Below are positions 42,888-50,367 of a DNA stretch of 64,000 bases, one piece after another. The first letter of the stretch is position 1. Every line of letters begins with the position of its first letter. Made by a program: the position numbers and the translations under genes. The DNA is from Streptococcus sp. 68 (GTDB taxonomy: Bacteria > Bacillota > Bacilli > Lactobacillales > Streptococcaceae). Where the stretch lies: NCBI RefSeq assembly GCF_013277415.1, contig NZ_VMMX01000005.1, positions 240,963-304,962 of the forward strand. Reading direction: 5' to 3'. Below the pieces are notes generated by a model. That model saw nothing but the letters and a program-made list of their open reading frames with translations, had not been told where the DNA came from and searched no databases.

Positions 42888-44622
42888 CTTCTTCTCCCTT
42901 CATTTCCAGCTGCTGAGACTGGTAGGTTTGGGCATACCAGCCATCCATGGCTAGTAGGTCTTCGTGCCTGCCTCGTTCGATAATCTGACCATTTTGCAGG
43001 ACTAAAATCAAATCTGCATGAACAACCGCACTGAGGCGATGGGCTGTGATAATGGTTGTTTTGTCCTTTCGCGTCTCCTTGAGGTTGTCGATAATCGCAT
43101 ACTCCGTCTTGGCATCCACAGCTGACAAAGAATCATCCAAAATCAAGATATCAGGGTCTAAAATCATCGCCCGACTCATGGCCAGACGCTGCTTTTGACC
43201 ACCAGAAAGACTGACTCCCTTTTCACCAATCAGCGTATCAAATCCCTGAGGCATAGCTACAATATCTTGATAAACTTGAGCTAGCTTGGTCGCTTCCTCG
43301 ACCGCTGAAAGGGGCAAATTAGGATTGCCAAAGCGGATATTATCTAAAATCGAAGTCGCAAAGAGGAACTGGTCCTGAGGAACATAGCCCATGAGACTGC
43401 GAAGGTCTGTCAGACAATAGTCCCGAATATCGTGGCCATTCAGATAAATAGCTCCCTTATCCACATCGTATTCACGCAAGAGGAGTTTGATCAAGGATGT
43501 TTTCCCAGAACCTGTCTGCCCAACCAAGCCCAGTGTTTGCCCTTTTTCCAAACTAAAGTGAACATTTGTCAGTGTTTCCTCATTTTCAAAGGCAAAACTA
43601 TCAATGGCATACTGCAAGCGCCCATTTTCAATACTATCTAGAGGAAACTCAGGGTCTTGTACAGGTGGTTCCTGAGACAAAAGTTCCTCAATTCGCTGGT
43701 AAGAAACCTTCCCTCGCTGGGTAATATTAAAGAGGAAGCCGATGGCCATGAGAGGCCAAACCAGCATATCCAAGTAGCTGATAAAGGTAACTAAATTCCC
43801 AACTGTAATCTGCCCTTCCTGAACCATCAAGGAGCCGACCAAGAGGGTTAAAACATAGGAGGAACCAACAAATAAGAGAACCATGGGGTCAAAGAGACTA
43901 TCGTATTTCATGGTTTGGAGGTTCTTTTGGAAGGTCAATTCATTGACTGCCTGGAAAGACTTGAGCTCGTCCGCCTGATAACCGAAAGACTTGGTCACTT
44001 TAATACCTGATACGGACTCCTGTACCTTGTTATTGAGTTCAGAAAAGGCAGCCTGTGATTCGCCAAAGGCCTTGTGGGTCTTTCTCCCTAGACGACTGGT
44101 CGCATAAGCCATGAAAGGTAAGGGTAAAATGGCAACTAGGGTCATTTGCCATGAAATGCTAAAGAGCATAGTCAGCAAGGTCACCAGAGCCGTGATAGAG
44201 GCATCCACGGCAGACATAACACCACCCCCTGCGAGACGAGTCAAGGCGTTGATATCATTGGTTGCGTGTGCCATCAGATCCCCCGTCCGATAGGTTTGAT
44301 AAAAAGCTGGAGACATTTTTGTGAAATGCTCAAATAAGCGAGAGCGCATAATCTGTCCCAAACGGTAGGAAGTCCCAAGAATATACATACGCCAAACATA
44401 GCGCAGATAGTACATCCCAAAGGCCGCAAGAAGCAAGTAAAATAGGTCAAGAAGGAGGTCCTGCTGGGTTAATTGCCCCGATGTGATGGCATCAATGACC
44501 CGCCCCATGACCATAGGTGGAATGAGATTGAGGACGGAAACCAAGACCAAGGCCACAATTCCGACTAGATAACGGCGTTTTTCTAACTTGAAAAACCACC
44601 AAAGTTTTTGAATAATGGACAT
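42877..44622 (-). CDS. ABC-type exporter, half-transporter with degenerate ATPase site
   Basis: 581 residues, six helices then ATPase. Walker A is GQTGSGKTS (about residue 369) and the signature is LSGGQKQ, but Walker B reads ILILDDSLSAVD, with Asp in place of the catalytic Glu. That is the hallmark of the asymmetric partner in heterodimeric exporters. The start at 44622 has AAAGGGA eight bases upstream; a longer frame to 44661 lacks one. It precedes and overlaps the canonical subunit. Confidence 0.9.
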   Translation of the reverse strand: MSIIQKLWWFFKLEKRRYLVGIVALVLVSVLNLIPPMVMGRVIDAITSGQLTQQDLLLDLFYLLLAAFGMYYLRYVWRMYILGTSYRLGQIMRSRLFEHFTKMSPAFYQTYRTGDLMAHATNDINALTRLAGGGVMSAVDASITALVTLLTMLFSISWQMTLVAILPLPFMAYATSRLGRKTHKAFGESQAAFSELNNKVQESVSGIKVTKSFGYQADELKSFQAVNELTFQKNLQTMKYDSLFDPMVLLFVGSSYVLTLLVGSLMVQEGQITVGNLVTFISYLDMLVWPLMAIGFLFNITQRGKVSYQRIEELLSQEPPVQDPEFPLDSIENGRLQYAIDSFAFENEETLTNVHFSLEKGQTLGLVGQTGSGKTSLIKLLLREYDVDKGAIYLNGHDIRDYCLTDLRSLMGYVPQDQFLFATSILDNIRFGNPNLPLSAVEEATKLAQVYQDIVAMPQGFDTLIGEKGVSLSGGQKQRLAMSRAMILDPDILILDDSLSAVDAKTEYAIIDNLKETRKDKTTIITAHRLSAVVHADLILVLQNGQIIERGRHEDLLAMDGWYAQTYQSQQLEMKGEEDAE

Positions 44623-44676
44623 AAAATCCCTTTCTGATTGCAAATGGAAACCTGAGGCCAAGACCCCAGGTTTTTC

Positions 44677-45312
44677 TTATTCATAGGTTACGACTGTAAC
44701 AGCACCCTTGTCATACTCAGCGATAAAGATATTGGCAACATTGTCATGTCCTTGTTTGCTGAGGTTATCAAGCAACCACTCTTCGCTACGACCAATCGAT
44801 TCCAAAACATCGACTTGGATCACACCGTCAGTCACAACTGGATACTTAGGATTTTCATCCCCCATTTGGACCACGATGAGTTGGCCATTTTGCTCTTGCA
44901 CAGCTCGTTTAACTTGCTTCATCTGGAAAATCCCTTGGCTACGAAGTTTGAGAGCAACATCTGCCGCAGACAAGCCAACTGAACGACAGGCTTCTGGGTC
45001 GATCTGCCCATTTTTGATGAGGAGAGTTGGTTTCCCATCAATCAAGCGTTTGACAAAACGAACATTATTGTTGAGCCATTTGAGGGTCAAGACCAAAATC
45101 GTCCACATCATCAAAATCACTGCGTATTGCAGAATACTAATTGAACTATTGTAAATCACCCCACCGATGATACCACCAAGAACATAGTTTTGAATTTGGT
45201 CTGTCGCAGAGTTAGGTGCTAGGTTCCCCTTTCCTGTCACATTAATAACAAAAACAAGAGAGAAAAGACCCAAGGCCAGTTTGATTAAAATTTCCATATA
45301 GTTGAGTGTCAT
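44677..45312 (-). CDS. DUF421 (YetF-like) membrane protein
   Basis: 211 residues: two or three N-terminal helices (residues 6-90), then the YetF C-terminal domain (IDGKPTLLIKNGQI, about residue 93; LRSQGIF; VVQMGDENPKYPVVTDG). Function unknown. It overlaps the DUF3290 gene by 4 bp; the two families commonly travel together. Confidence 0.88.
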   Translation of the reverse strand: MTLNYMEILIKLALGLFSLVFVINVTGKGNLAPNSATDQIQNYVLGGIIGGVIYNSSISILQYAVILMMWTILVLTLKWLNNNVRFVKRLIDGKPTLLIKNGQIDPEACRSVGLSAADVALKLRSQGIFQMKQVKRAVQEQNGQLIVVQMGDENPKYPVVTDGVIQVDVLESIGRSEEWLLDNLSKQGHDNVANIFIAEYDKGAVTVVTYE

Positions 45313-45764
45313 TTGTTTACCTCCACCAATTCAATAGCATCTGTTTGATGCAATTCTAATTTCTCTAAAAGATACTTGTCCGGTTGACTCCCGTTCATAG
45401 CGCGGTAGAAATTTGGACCTACCTTGACAAGCGCTCCATCAGTGGTAGCTGAAGTATTGACGTAAACTTCTGATTTATCCACTCCCAAGTCTTTGGAAAC
45501 GACCTCTATAAAATGAAGGGAGGTTTGAAATTGATTGTTAGAGGCTTGATTGGTCTGGTATTTTGAAATCGTCACCAAAAGCATGGCTACTAAAGTCAAG
45601 GCCAAAATCATGACCAATTCCCGAAACTTAGTCCCCTTTTTATCGCGATAAGCCTTAAAAGCAAAAAATCCTGTGATAGCTAGGAGCACAATCCCAAAGC
45701 CAATCATGATTCCATTTTGCTGACTGATTTGGCTAAGCACATAGTCATATGAGTAAAATTTCAT
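45309..45764 (-). CDS. DUF3290 family membrane protein
   Basis: 151 residues with two helices near residues 20-38 and 48-66 and an extracytoplasmic or cytoplasmic C-domain (VVSKDLGVDKSEVYVN). Partner of DUF421. Its promoter -35 lies in the left copy of the 29-bp repeat. Confidence 0.85.
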   Translation of the reverse strand: MKFYSYDYVLSQISQQNGIMIGFGIVLLAITGFFAFKAYRDKKGTKFRELVMILALTLVAMLLVTISKYQTNQASNNQFQTSLHFIEVVSKDLGVDKSEVYVNTSATTDGALVKVGPNFYRAMNGSQPDKYLLEKLELHQTDAIELVEVNK

Positions 45765-45797
45765 TTATTTTCACTCCTTTTCATAAAATCATTCTTC

Positions 45798-45826
45798 ATT
45801 ATAAACGAAAGAGGGTGATTTTTCAA
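45798..45826 (-). promoter_or_regulatory. DUF3290-DUF421 promoter
   Basis: On the minus strand TTGAAA (45821-45826), 17-bp spacer, TATAAT (45798-45803). The -35 is inside the 29-bp repeat. Confidence 0.65.
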
Positions 45827-45846
45827 ACCATACGTTGGGGAAATAG
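45818..45846. repeat. 29-bp direct repeat, left copy (flanks the Sdp-like cassette)
   Basis: ATTTTTCAAACCATACGTTG continuing to GGGAAATAG, identical to 47823-47851. The bases on both sides differ (G/A before, A/T after), so the repeat is exactly 29 bp. It brackets 1976 bp holding the SdpI/SdpR/CPBP genes. Confidence 0.95.
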
Positions 45847-45890
45847 ACATATCAGACCAACTTCTCAAACTAATGACTCCAGTAGCTATT

Positions 45891-46532
45891 TCAAGATTCT
45901 GATTTTGATAATTGATAAGAATAGACACTAGGAATTATCACTACAAAGAAAAGTGTCAAGAAGAATACCCAGTAAACATATAGTTGCACAAAGGAATTTA
46001 GAAACAATAACAATCCTCCTAATACCCAAATTTTTCCAGCTAGGCGATGCGTTTTTCTCCAGTTTTCATCATTTTCCAAGGTCCACGGTAGTCGAATACC
46101 GATTATATAATTTCGGTGTGTTTTTGGTAGATAATTTCCAATTACGATCATCACGACTCCCATAAAAATCTGAGCTAGTAGCCCACTCATCATGGAATAA
46201 CCCAAAGATTCTCCGAAGATAGAAATCATTAATAGACAAGATACAAAAGGAATAATCCAGTAAATCAAAACTTGTATTTTTGAACTGATATTGCTAGATT
46301 TAGGATCCTTAATCATTAAAAATAGAAGCAACCAATGCATCAAAAGCATGAGAGTCGGTAATCCAAAGATAGCAGACATTTTATGATTGTAGCCATCTGC
46401 TTGACCCAGTAGATTAAAATGAGTGGGTATCTCCTCTGGTAATTGATTCCAGAAAACACAACCTACAAGGGAAGGTAGTAGGATGAGAATGCTCGTAAAT
46501 AATACCAATTTCTTATTGATTTTTATCTTCAT
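45891..46532 (-). CDS. SdpI-family immunity protein (DUF1648 + SdpI domains)
   Basis: 213 residues, about six helices. The DUF1648 segment LPEEIPTHFNLLGQADGY follows the first helix, and the SdpI domain shows GNYLPKTHRNYIIGIRLPW and WRKTHRLAGKIW. In B. subtilis SdpI protects against the SDP killing toxin and sequesters the repressor SdpR at the membrane. The start at 46532 has AAGGAG nine bases before it, inside sdpR. No SDP toxin gene (sdpC-like) is visible in the window. Confidence 0.88.
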   Translation of the reverse strand: MKIKINKKLVLFTSILILLPSLVGCVFWNQLPEEIPTHFNLLGQADGYNHKMSAIFGLPTLMLLMHWLLLFLMIKDPKSSNISSKIQVLIYWIIPFVSCLLMISIFGESLGYSMMSGLLAQIFMGVVMIVIGNYLPKTHRNYIIGIRLPWTLENDENWRKTHRLAGKIWVLGGLLLFLNSFVQLYVYWVFFLTLFFVVIIPSVYSYQLSKSES

Positions 46533-46800
46533 CAAAATGATCTCCTTTCAGATCTGCTAACCAAACCATTATATCCTCTAAAACCGATGTATTTAACTCA
46601 TAATAAATAAAGTTTTTTTCTTTCATTTCATGAATCAAATCCGCTGCTTTCAAAATCGTGAGATGGTGTGAAATAGTTGCACTAGTCAACTCAAATTGAC
46701 TGGCAATTTCTCCTGCAGATAATCTACCTGCTTTGAGTAAATTTAAAATCTCTCTCCTCACTGGATGAGATAAGGCTTTAAAACTATTTGCAAAACTCAT
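46513..46800 (-). CDS. SdpR-like ArsR-family repressor
   Basis: 95 residues, winged helix: ALSHPVRREILNLLKAGRLS (residues 9-28), recognition helix SATISHHLTILKAADLI, wing KEKNFIYYELN. No metal-binding Cys of ArsR, fitting the SdpR subgroup. It overlaps the SdpI gene by 20 bp and the CPBP gene by 17 bp. It probably binds the two inverted repeats around the cassette promoter. Confidence 0.9.
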   Translation of the reverse strand: MSFANSFKALSHPVRREILNLLKAGRLSAGEIASQFELTSATISHHLTILKAADLIHEMKEKNFIYYELNTSVLEDIMVWLADLKGDHFDEDKNQ

Positions 46801-47683
46801 AATGACTCCTTTCCCTTTGTAATATTAGTAGGGCTAGGACTAAGCAAGGTAGAACTGATAGCATTCCTGTCGGTGATGGGCCTAAAATCAAGAGGCTTGA
46901 AACTTTTTCTCCTGGTAATTGGAAGAGTAACCCAATACCTGCAGTTGCATTGATTGCCCCATGAAATAGGGCAGAAGCCCAGATAGAACCTGTCTTTTCC
47001 AACAACCAGCTCAACAATATTCCTAGGCTAAAACAAGATAGAAACATAGCAACAACTCCCAAAACGGGATAAGCAAAATAAGTAAGGCCATAATTATATC
47101 CTTGCAAATTGATTGGTAAATGCCATAGACTCCAAATGAGAGCAAGTAAGACATGAGTCTGAACTAGTGAAAAGCGTTCTCTTAGCACTGGGTAAAGATA
47201 GCCACGCCAACCAATTTCCTCTCCCAATGCAAAGAAACTATTAAGAAAAGGAGCGTAGGTCAAACTAGATAGGATTTGAATCAAAGCCAAGAAAGATAAG
47301 GGAATCGGTGATTGAAGGACTCCTTTTTCTTGTAAAATAGCTTGAATAGATTCAAAACCAAGGCTGAAATTACTAGGGAATACAAGAAAATAAAGTCCCG
47401 CTCCTAAAAAACTGATGACTGCTGGTAACCAGATAGCTAGTAAGTAAAAGCTCCAGTTCCTCTTGAGATTCACAACTAATTTAGATTTGATTCCACTAGG
47501 TTGATTCGTGATTTTCCCTAAAATAAAGACTGCAAGTGCAGGCATCCACATAGCTACAATACTAGCAAGTTGACTCCATGGAGAATTTAGACCAACACCA
47601 CTTAGCCATAGTGCCAGCCATATTATCCAAGCAAGGGCATAAGCCAAGACCACAAAAAGAAGGATTGTTCTTTTATTTGACAT
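46784..47683 (-). CDS. CPBP-family intramembrane glutamic protease
   Basis: 299 residues, about eight helices. Abi/CPBP motifs: EEIGWRGYLYP (EExxxR, about residue 156), HLPIN (about residue 193) and HGAINATAG (about residue 247). Related proteins process or confer immunity to bacteriocins and appear next to such loci. First gene of the cassette transcript. Confidence 0.9.
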   Translation of the reverse strand: MSNKRTILLFVVLAYALAWIIWLALWLSGVGLNSPWSQLASIVAMWMPALAVFILGKITNQPSGIKSKLVVNLKRNWSFYLLAIWLPAVISFLGAGLYFLVFPSNFSLGFESIQAILQEKGVLQSPIPLSFLALIQILSSLTYAPFLNSFFALGEEIGWRGYLYPVLRERFSLVQTHVLLALIWSLWHLPINLQGYNYGLTYFAYPVLGVVAMFLSCFSLGILLSWLLEKTGSIWASALFHGAINATAGIGLLFQLPGEKVSSLLILGPSPTGMLSVLPCLVLALLILQRERSHYEFCK

Positions 47684-47700
47684 ATATGTAACTTCACTTT

Positions 47701-47780
47701 CTATTTAGATGTTTTTCTAAATAACATTATACACCTTTCTATTCTAAACACAAGAGCTATTTAGATTTTTTTCTAAATAG
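47701..47780 (-). promoter_or_regulatory. Cassette promoter flanked by two operators
   Basis: Operator 1 (47701-47724) is CTATTTAGA-tgtttt-TCTAAATAA; operator 2 (47757-47780) is CTATTTAGA-tttttt-TCTAAATAG, a perfect 9-bp inverted repeat. Between them on the minus strand is TTGTGT (47748-47753), a 16-bp spacer and TATAAT (47726-47731). The SdpR-like repressor is the obvious ligand, and binding at both sites could loop or cover the promoter. Confidence 0.8.
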
Positions 47781-47822
47781 TTTAGGGGATTTTTATTTTC
47801 TCAGGATAAAGTCTAAAGAGTA

Positions 47823-47851
47823 ATTTTTCAAACCATACGTTGGGGAAATAG
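47823..47851. repeat. 29-bp direct repeat, right copy (flanks the Sdp-like cassette)
   Basis: Identical to 45818-45846. It supplies the -35 region (TTGGGG) of the exoA promoter, as the left copy supplies the -35 of the DUF3290 promoter. Confidence 0.95.
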
Positions 47852-47869
47852 TCCTTTTTTTGGTATAAT
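47840..47869 (+). promoter_or_regulatory. exoA promoter
   Basis: TTGGGG (47840) and TATAAT (47864) with an 18-bp spacer, the -35 lying within the 29-bp repeat. Confidence 0.6.
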
Positions 47870-47902
47870 AAAATCTATAATCTGAATGAAAAAGGTAACT
47901 TT

Positions 47903-48730
47903 ATGAAACTTATCTCATGGAATATTGATTCCCTCAATGCTGCCCTAACTAGTGATTCAGCTCGTGCCAAATTGTCCCAAGAAGTCCTACAAACCTTGGT
48001 CGCTGAAAATGCTGACATTATCGCTATCCAAGAAACCAAGCTTTCTGCCAAGGGTCCTACAAAGAGACATCTGGAAATTTTAGAAGAGCTCTTCCCAGGC
48101 TACAAAAACATGTGGCGCTCTTCCCAAGAGCCTGCCCGTAAAGGCTATGCTGGAACCATGTTCCTTTATAAGAAAGAACTTACGCCTACTATCAGCTTCC
48201 CAGAAATCGGTGCCCCTTCTACCATGGACTTGGAAGGCCGTATCATCACGCTAGAATTTGATGATTTTTTCGTAACGCAAGTTTACACTCCAAACGCTGG
48301 CGATGGCCTCAAACGCTTGGAAGAACGCCAAGTCTGGGATGTCAAATATGCTGAGTACTTGGCTCAACTAGACAAAGAAAAACCAGTCCTTGCAACCGGT
48401 GACTACAATGTAGCCCACAATGAAATCGACCTTGCAAATCCTGCCAGCAACCGCCGTTCACCAGGATTTACAGACGAGGAACGTGCTGGATTTACCAACC
48501 TCTTGGCAACTGGATTTACCGATACTTTCCGTCATGTTCACGGCGATGTTCCCGAACGCTACACTTGGTGGGCACAACGCAGCAAGACTTCTAAAATCAA
48601 CAATACAGGCTGGAGAATCGACTACTGGCTCACAAGTAACCGTATCGCTGACAAGGTCACTAAATCTGATATGATTGACTCCGGTGCGCGCCAAGACCAC
48701 ACACCCATTGTCATGGAGATTGAACTCTAA
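47903..48730 (+). CDS. exoA: Exodeoxyribonuclease III / AP endonuclease ExoA
   Basis: 275 residues, XthA family; abasic-site repair. Motifs: SWNIDSLNA (residue 5), QETKLS (Glu metal ligand, about residue 49), GDYNVAHNEIDLANP (about residue 168) and DHTPIVMEI at the end. Start has AAAGG upstream. It is followed 11 bp later by a VOC protein gene. Confidence 0.96.
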   Translation: MKLISWNIDSLNAALTSDSARAKLSQEVLQTLVAENADIIAIQETKLSAKGPTKRHLEILEELFPGYKNMWRSSQEPARKGYAGTMFLYKKELTPTISFPEIGAPSTMDLEGRIITLEFDDFFVTQVYTPNAGDGLKRLEERQVWDVKYAEYLAQLDKEKPVLATGDYNVAHNEIDLANPASNRRSPGFTDEERAGFTNLLATGFTDTFRHVHGDVPERYTWWAQRSKTSKINNTGWRIDYWLTSNRIADKVTKSDMIDSGARQDHTPIVMEIEL

Positions 48731-48741
48731 GGAGAAAACGA

Positions 48742-49128
48742 ATGGACTATCAAGCTGTCATTCCTGAATTTGTAGTATCTGACATCGAAAAATCACGCCA
48801 CTTCTACTGCAACCTGCTAGGATTCTCTGTCGAATACGAGCGTCCAGAGGAGAAATTTCTCTTCCTCTCGCTTGAAGACTGCCAGCTAATGTTAGAGGAG
48901 GGAACAAAGGATGAATTAGTTGAACTGACCTACCCATTTGGTCGCGGTGTCAATATTTCCTTTGGCATTGCAGATGTTCCTCAGCTCCACCAAAAACTGC
49001 TGGAAGCTGACTATCCTATCCATCGTCCCCTGACAAAAAGAGAATTTCGAGTAGGAGATAGCTTTATATATCCCCATGAATTTGCAGTTTTGGATCCAGA
49101 TGGCTATTTTTTAAGATTTAGCGAGTAG
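48742..49128 (+). CDS. VOC (glyoxalase/bleomycin-resistance fold) family protein
   Basis: 128 residues with paired beta-alpha-beta-beta-beta units: IPEFVVSDIEKSRHFYCNLLG (cut here by strands), VNISFGIADVPQLHQKL and FAVLDPDGYFLRFSE. H and E metal-ligand positions are partly kept. Substrate unknown. Co-transcribed with exoA (GGAG six bases before the ATG). Confidence 0.86.
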   Translation: MDYQAVIPEFVVSDIEKSRHFYCNLLGFSVEYERPEEKFLFLSLEDCQLMLEEGTKDELVELTYPFGRGVNISFGIADVPQLHQKLLEADYPIHRPLTKREFRVGDSFIYPHEFAVLDPDGYFLRFSE

Positions 49129-49163
49129 AATAATAAAGATTGGGAAAAAGTCTTTAAAGTTAG

Positions 49164-49214
49164 AAAAAGGCATATTGTCAGGTGTTTAAAAATCTTGATA
49201 ATATGCCCTTTTTA
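49164..49214 (+). terminator. Terminator after exoA-VOC
   Basis: GGCATATTGTCA...TGATAATATGCC with a 15-base loop, followed by TTTTT. Confidence 0.8.
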
Positions 49215-49310
49215 TTATGGAAAAACCTTCTAAATGTTAGCTAATAAGTTAACTTTTGCCCATTTTTATTATATTCGTTCGCTTTTTAAACCAAAACACT
49301 AACAAAACAG

Positions 49311-49339
49311 TTGATTTCTAAAGTTATTTAGTGTAAAAT
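49311..49339 (+). promoter_or_regulatory. xpt-pbuX promoter
   Basis: TTGATT (49311) and TAAAAT (49334) with a 17-bp spacer, about 35 bases before the purine aptamer. Confidence 0.75.
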
Positions 49340-49378
49340 AAAAACATTGGCACAAGCCTATTTTAAATTAAATATCAT

Positions 49379-49520
49379 TTTACTTGTTTATGTCGTGAAT
49401 TGGCACGACGTTTCTACAAGGTGCCGGAACACCTAACAATAAGTAAGTTAGCAGTGAGGTATGGTCGTTTTTGCCATGCCTATTTTGGGGACTTACTTAG
49501 AGATTAAGTAGGTCCTTTTT
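49379..49520 (+). promoter_or_regulatory. Guanine riboswitch (purine riboswitch) with terminator
   Basis: P1 TTACTT/AAGTAA; P2 GTCGTG/CACGAC (49392-49409); conserved J2/3 GTTTCTAC; P3 AGGTG/CACCT; then AACAATAAG, where the C at the position that pairs with ligand predicts guanine, not adenine. TAAGTAAG (49440) can pair with CTTACTTA (49492), which is one arm of the terminator GGACTTACTTA-gagat-TAAGTAGGTCC plus Ts. Ligand binding therefore favours termination. Confidence 0.92.
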
Positions 49521-49530
49521 GAATATTTTT

Positions 49531-49706
49531 AATATTTCCCTTAATTAGTGCGGACGGGAGCAACTTCCTTCGGAATTTCATCCCTAATTTTTGAGCCAAA
49601 AGTCTCAAAAATCCCGTCATAGACAATAACAAGATTATTGTCTATGCTACCACTACGGCGGGAAATATTTGATAAAACTCGCTTCGCTCGTACTAGTTTT
49701 ATCAAA
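49531..49706 (+). repeat. Hairpin-rich intergenic repeat, copy C of three
   Basis: AATATTTCCC (49531-49540) pairs perfectly with GGGAAATATT (49660-49669). Inside are TTCC-ttc-GGAA, TTTTTGAG...CTCAAAAA, AGACAATA...TATTGTCT, then CCACTACGGCG. A TTTGATAAAAC...GTTTTATCAAA hairpin follows (49668-49706) enclosing CTCGCTTCGCTCG. It lies between the guanine riboswitch terminator and xpt. Confidence 0.8.
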
Positions 49707-49785
49707 TACATAGTACTAGCAAACCGGATCACTATAGAAACATTTAACCAACAAGTAAACTGGCTTTTAGACTTTAGGAGGTCTT

Positions 49786-50367
49786 ATGAAATTATTAGAA
49801 GAGCGCATCCTCAAGGATGGGCATATCTTGGGTGATAACATCCTCAAGGTGGATTCTTTTTTAACCCACCAAGTTGACTTTAGCTTGATGCGAGAGATTG
49901 GTAAGGTTTTTGCGGAAAAATTTGCTTCTGCTGGTATTACCAAAGTCGTGACCATTGAAGCGTCAGGTATTGCCCCAGCCATTTTTACAGCTGAAGCCTT
50001 AAACGTTCCCATGATTTTCGCTAAAAAAGCTAAAAACATCACTATGAACGAAGGAATCTTAACTGCCGAAGTTTACTCCTTTACCAAGCAAGTGACCAGT
50101 ACCGTTTCTATCGCTGGAAAATTCCTCTCACCAGAGGACAAGGTCTTGATTATCGACGATTTCCTTGCTAATGGCCAAGCTGCCAAAGGCTTGATTCAAA
50201 TCATTGAACAAGCTGGAGCAACAGTCGAAGCTATCGGTATTGTGATTGAAAAATCCTTCCAAGATGGCCGTGATTTGCTTGAAAAAGCAGGTTATCCTGT
50301 CCTATCACTTGCTCGTTTGGATCGTTTTGAAAATGGCCAGGTCGTATTTAAGGAGGCAGATCTCTAA
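49786..50367 (+). CDS. xpt: Xanthine phosphoribosyltransferase
   Basis: 193 residues, purine salvage enzyme joining xanthine to PRPP. The PRPP motif is [16 protein letters not shown] (about residue 123-138), and IEASGIAPA (about residue 60) is the second loop. Start follows GGAGG. Its stop overlaps the pbuX ATG by one base (TAATG). Expression is governed by the guanine riboswitch. Confidence 0.96.
   Translation: MKLLEERILKDGHILGDNILKVDSFLTHQVDFSLMREIGKVFAEKFASAGITKVVTIEASGIAPAIFTAEALNVPMIFAKKAKNITMNEGILTAEVYSFTKQVTSTVSIAGKFLSPEDKVLIIDDFLANGQAAKGLIQIIEQAGATVEAIGIVIEKSFQDGRDLLEKAGYPVLSLARLDRFENGQVVFKEADL

Noticed and set aside
41145..44622. Calling the ABC exporter pair PatA/PatB
   Set aside because: PatAB of pneumococcus is in another region; these are a different heterodimeric exporter pair and no residue-level evidence links them to fluoroquinolones.
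45818..47851. The 29-bp repeats as phage or integrative-element attachment sites
   Set aside because: No integrase, recombinase or transposase lies between them, and the insert is only three genes.
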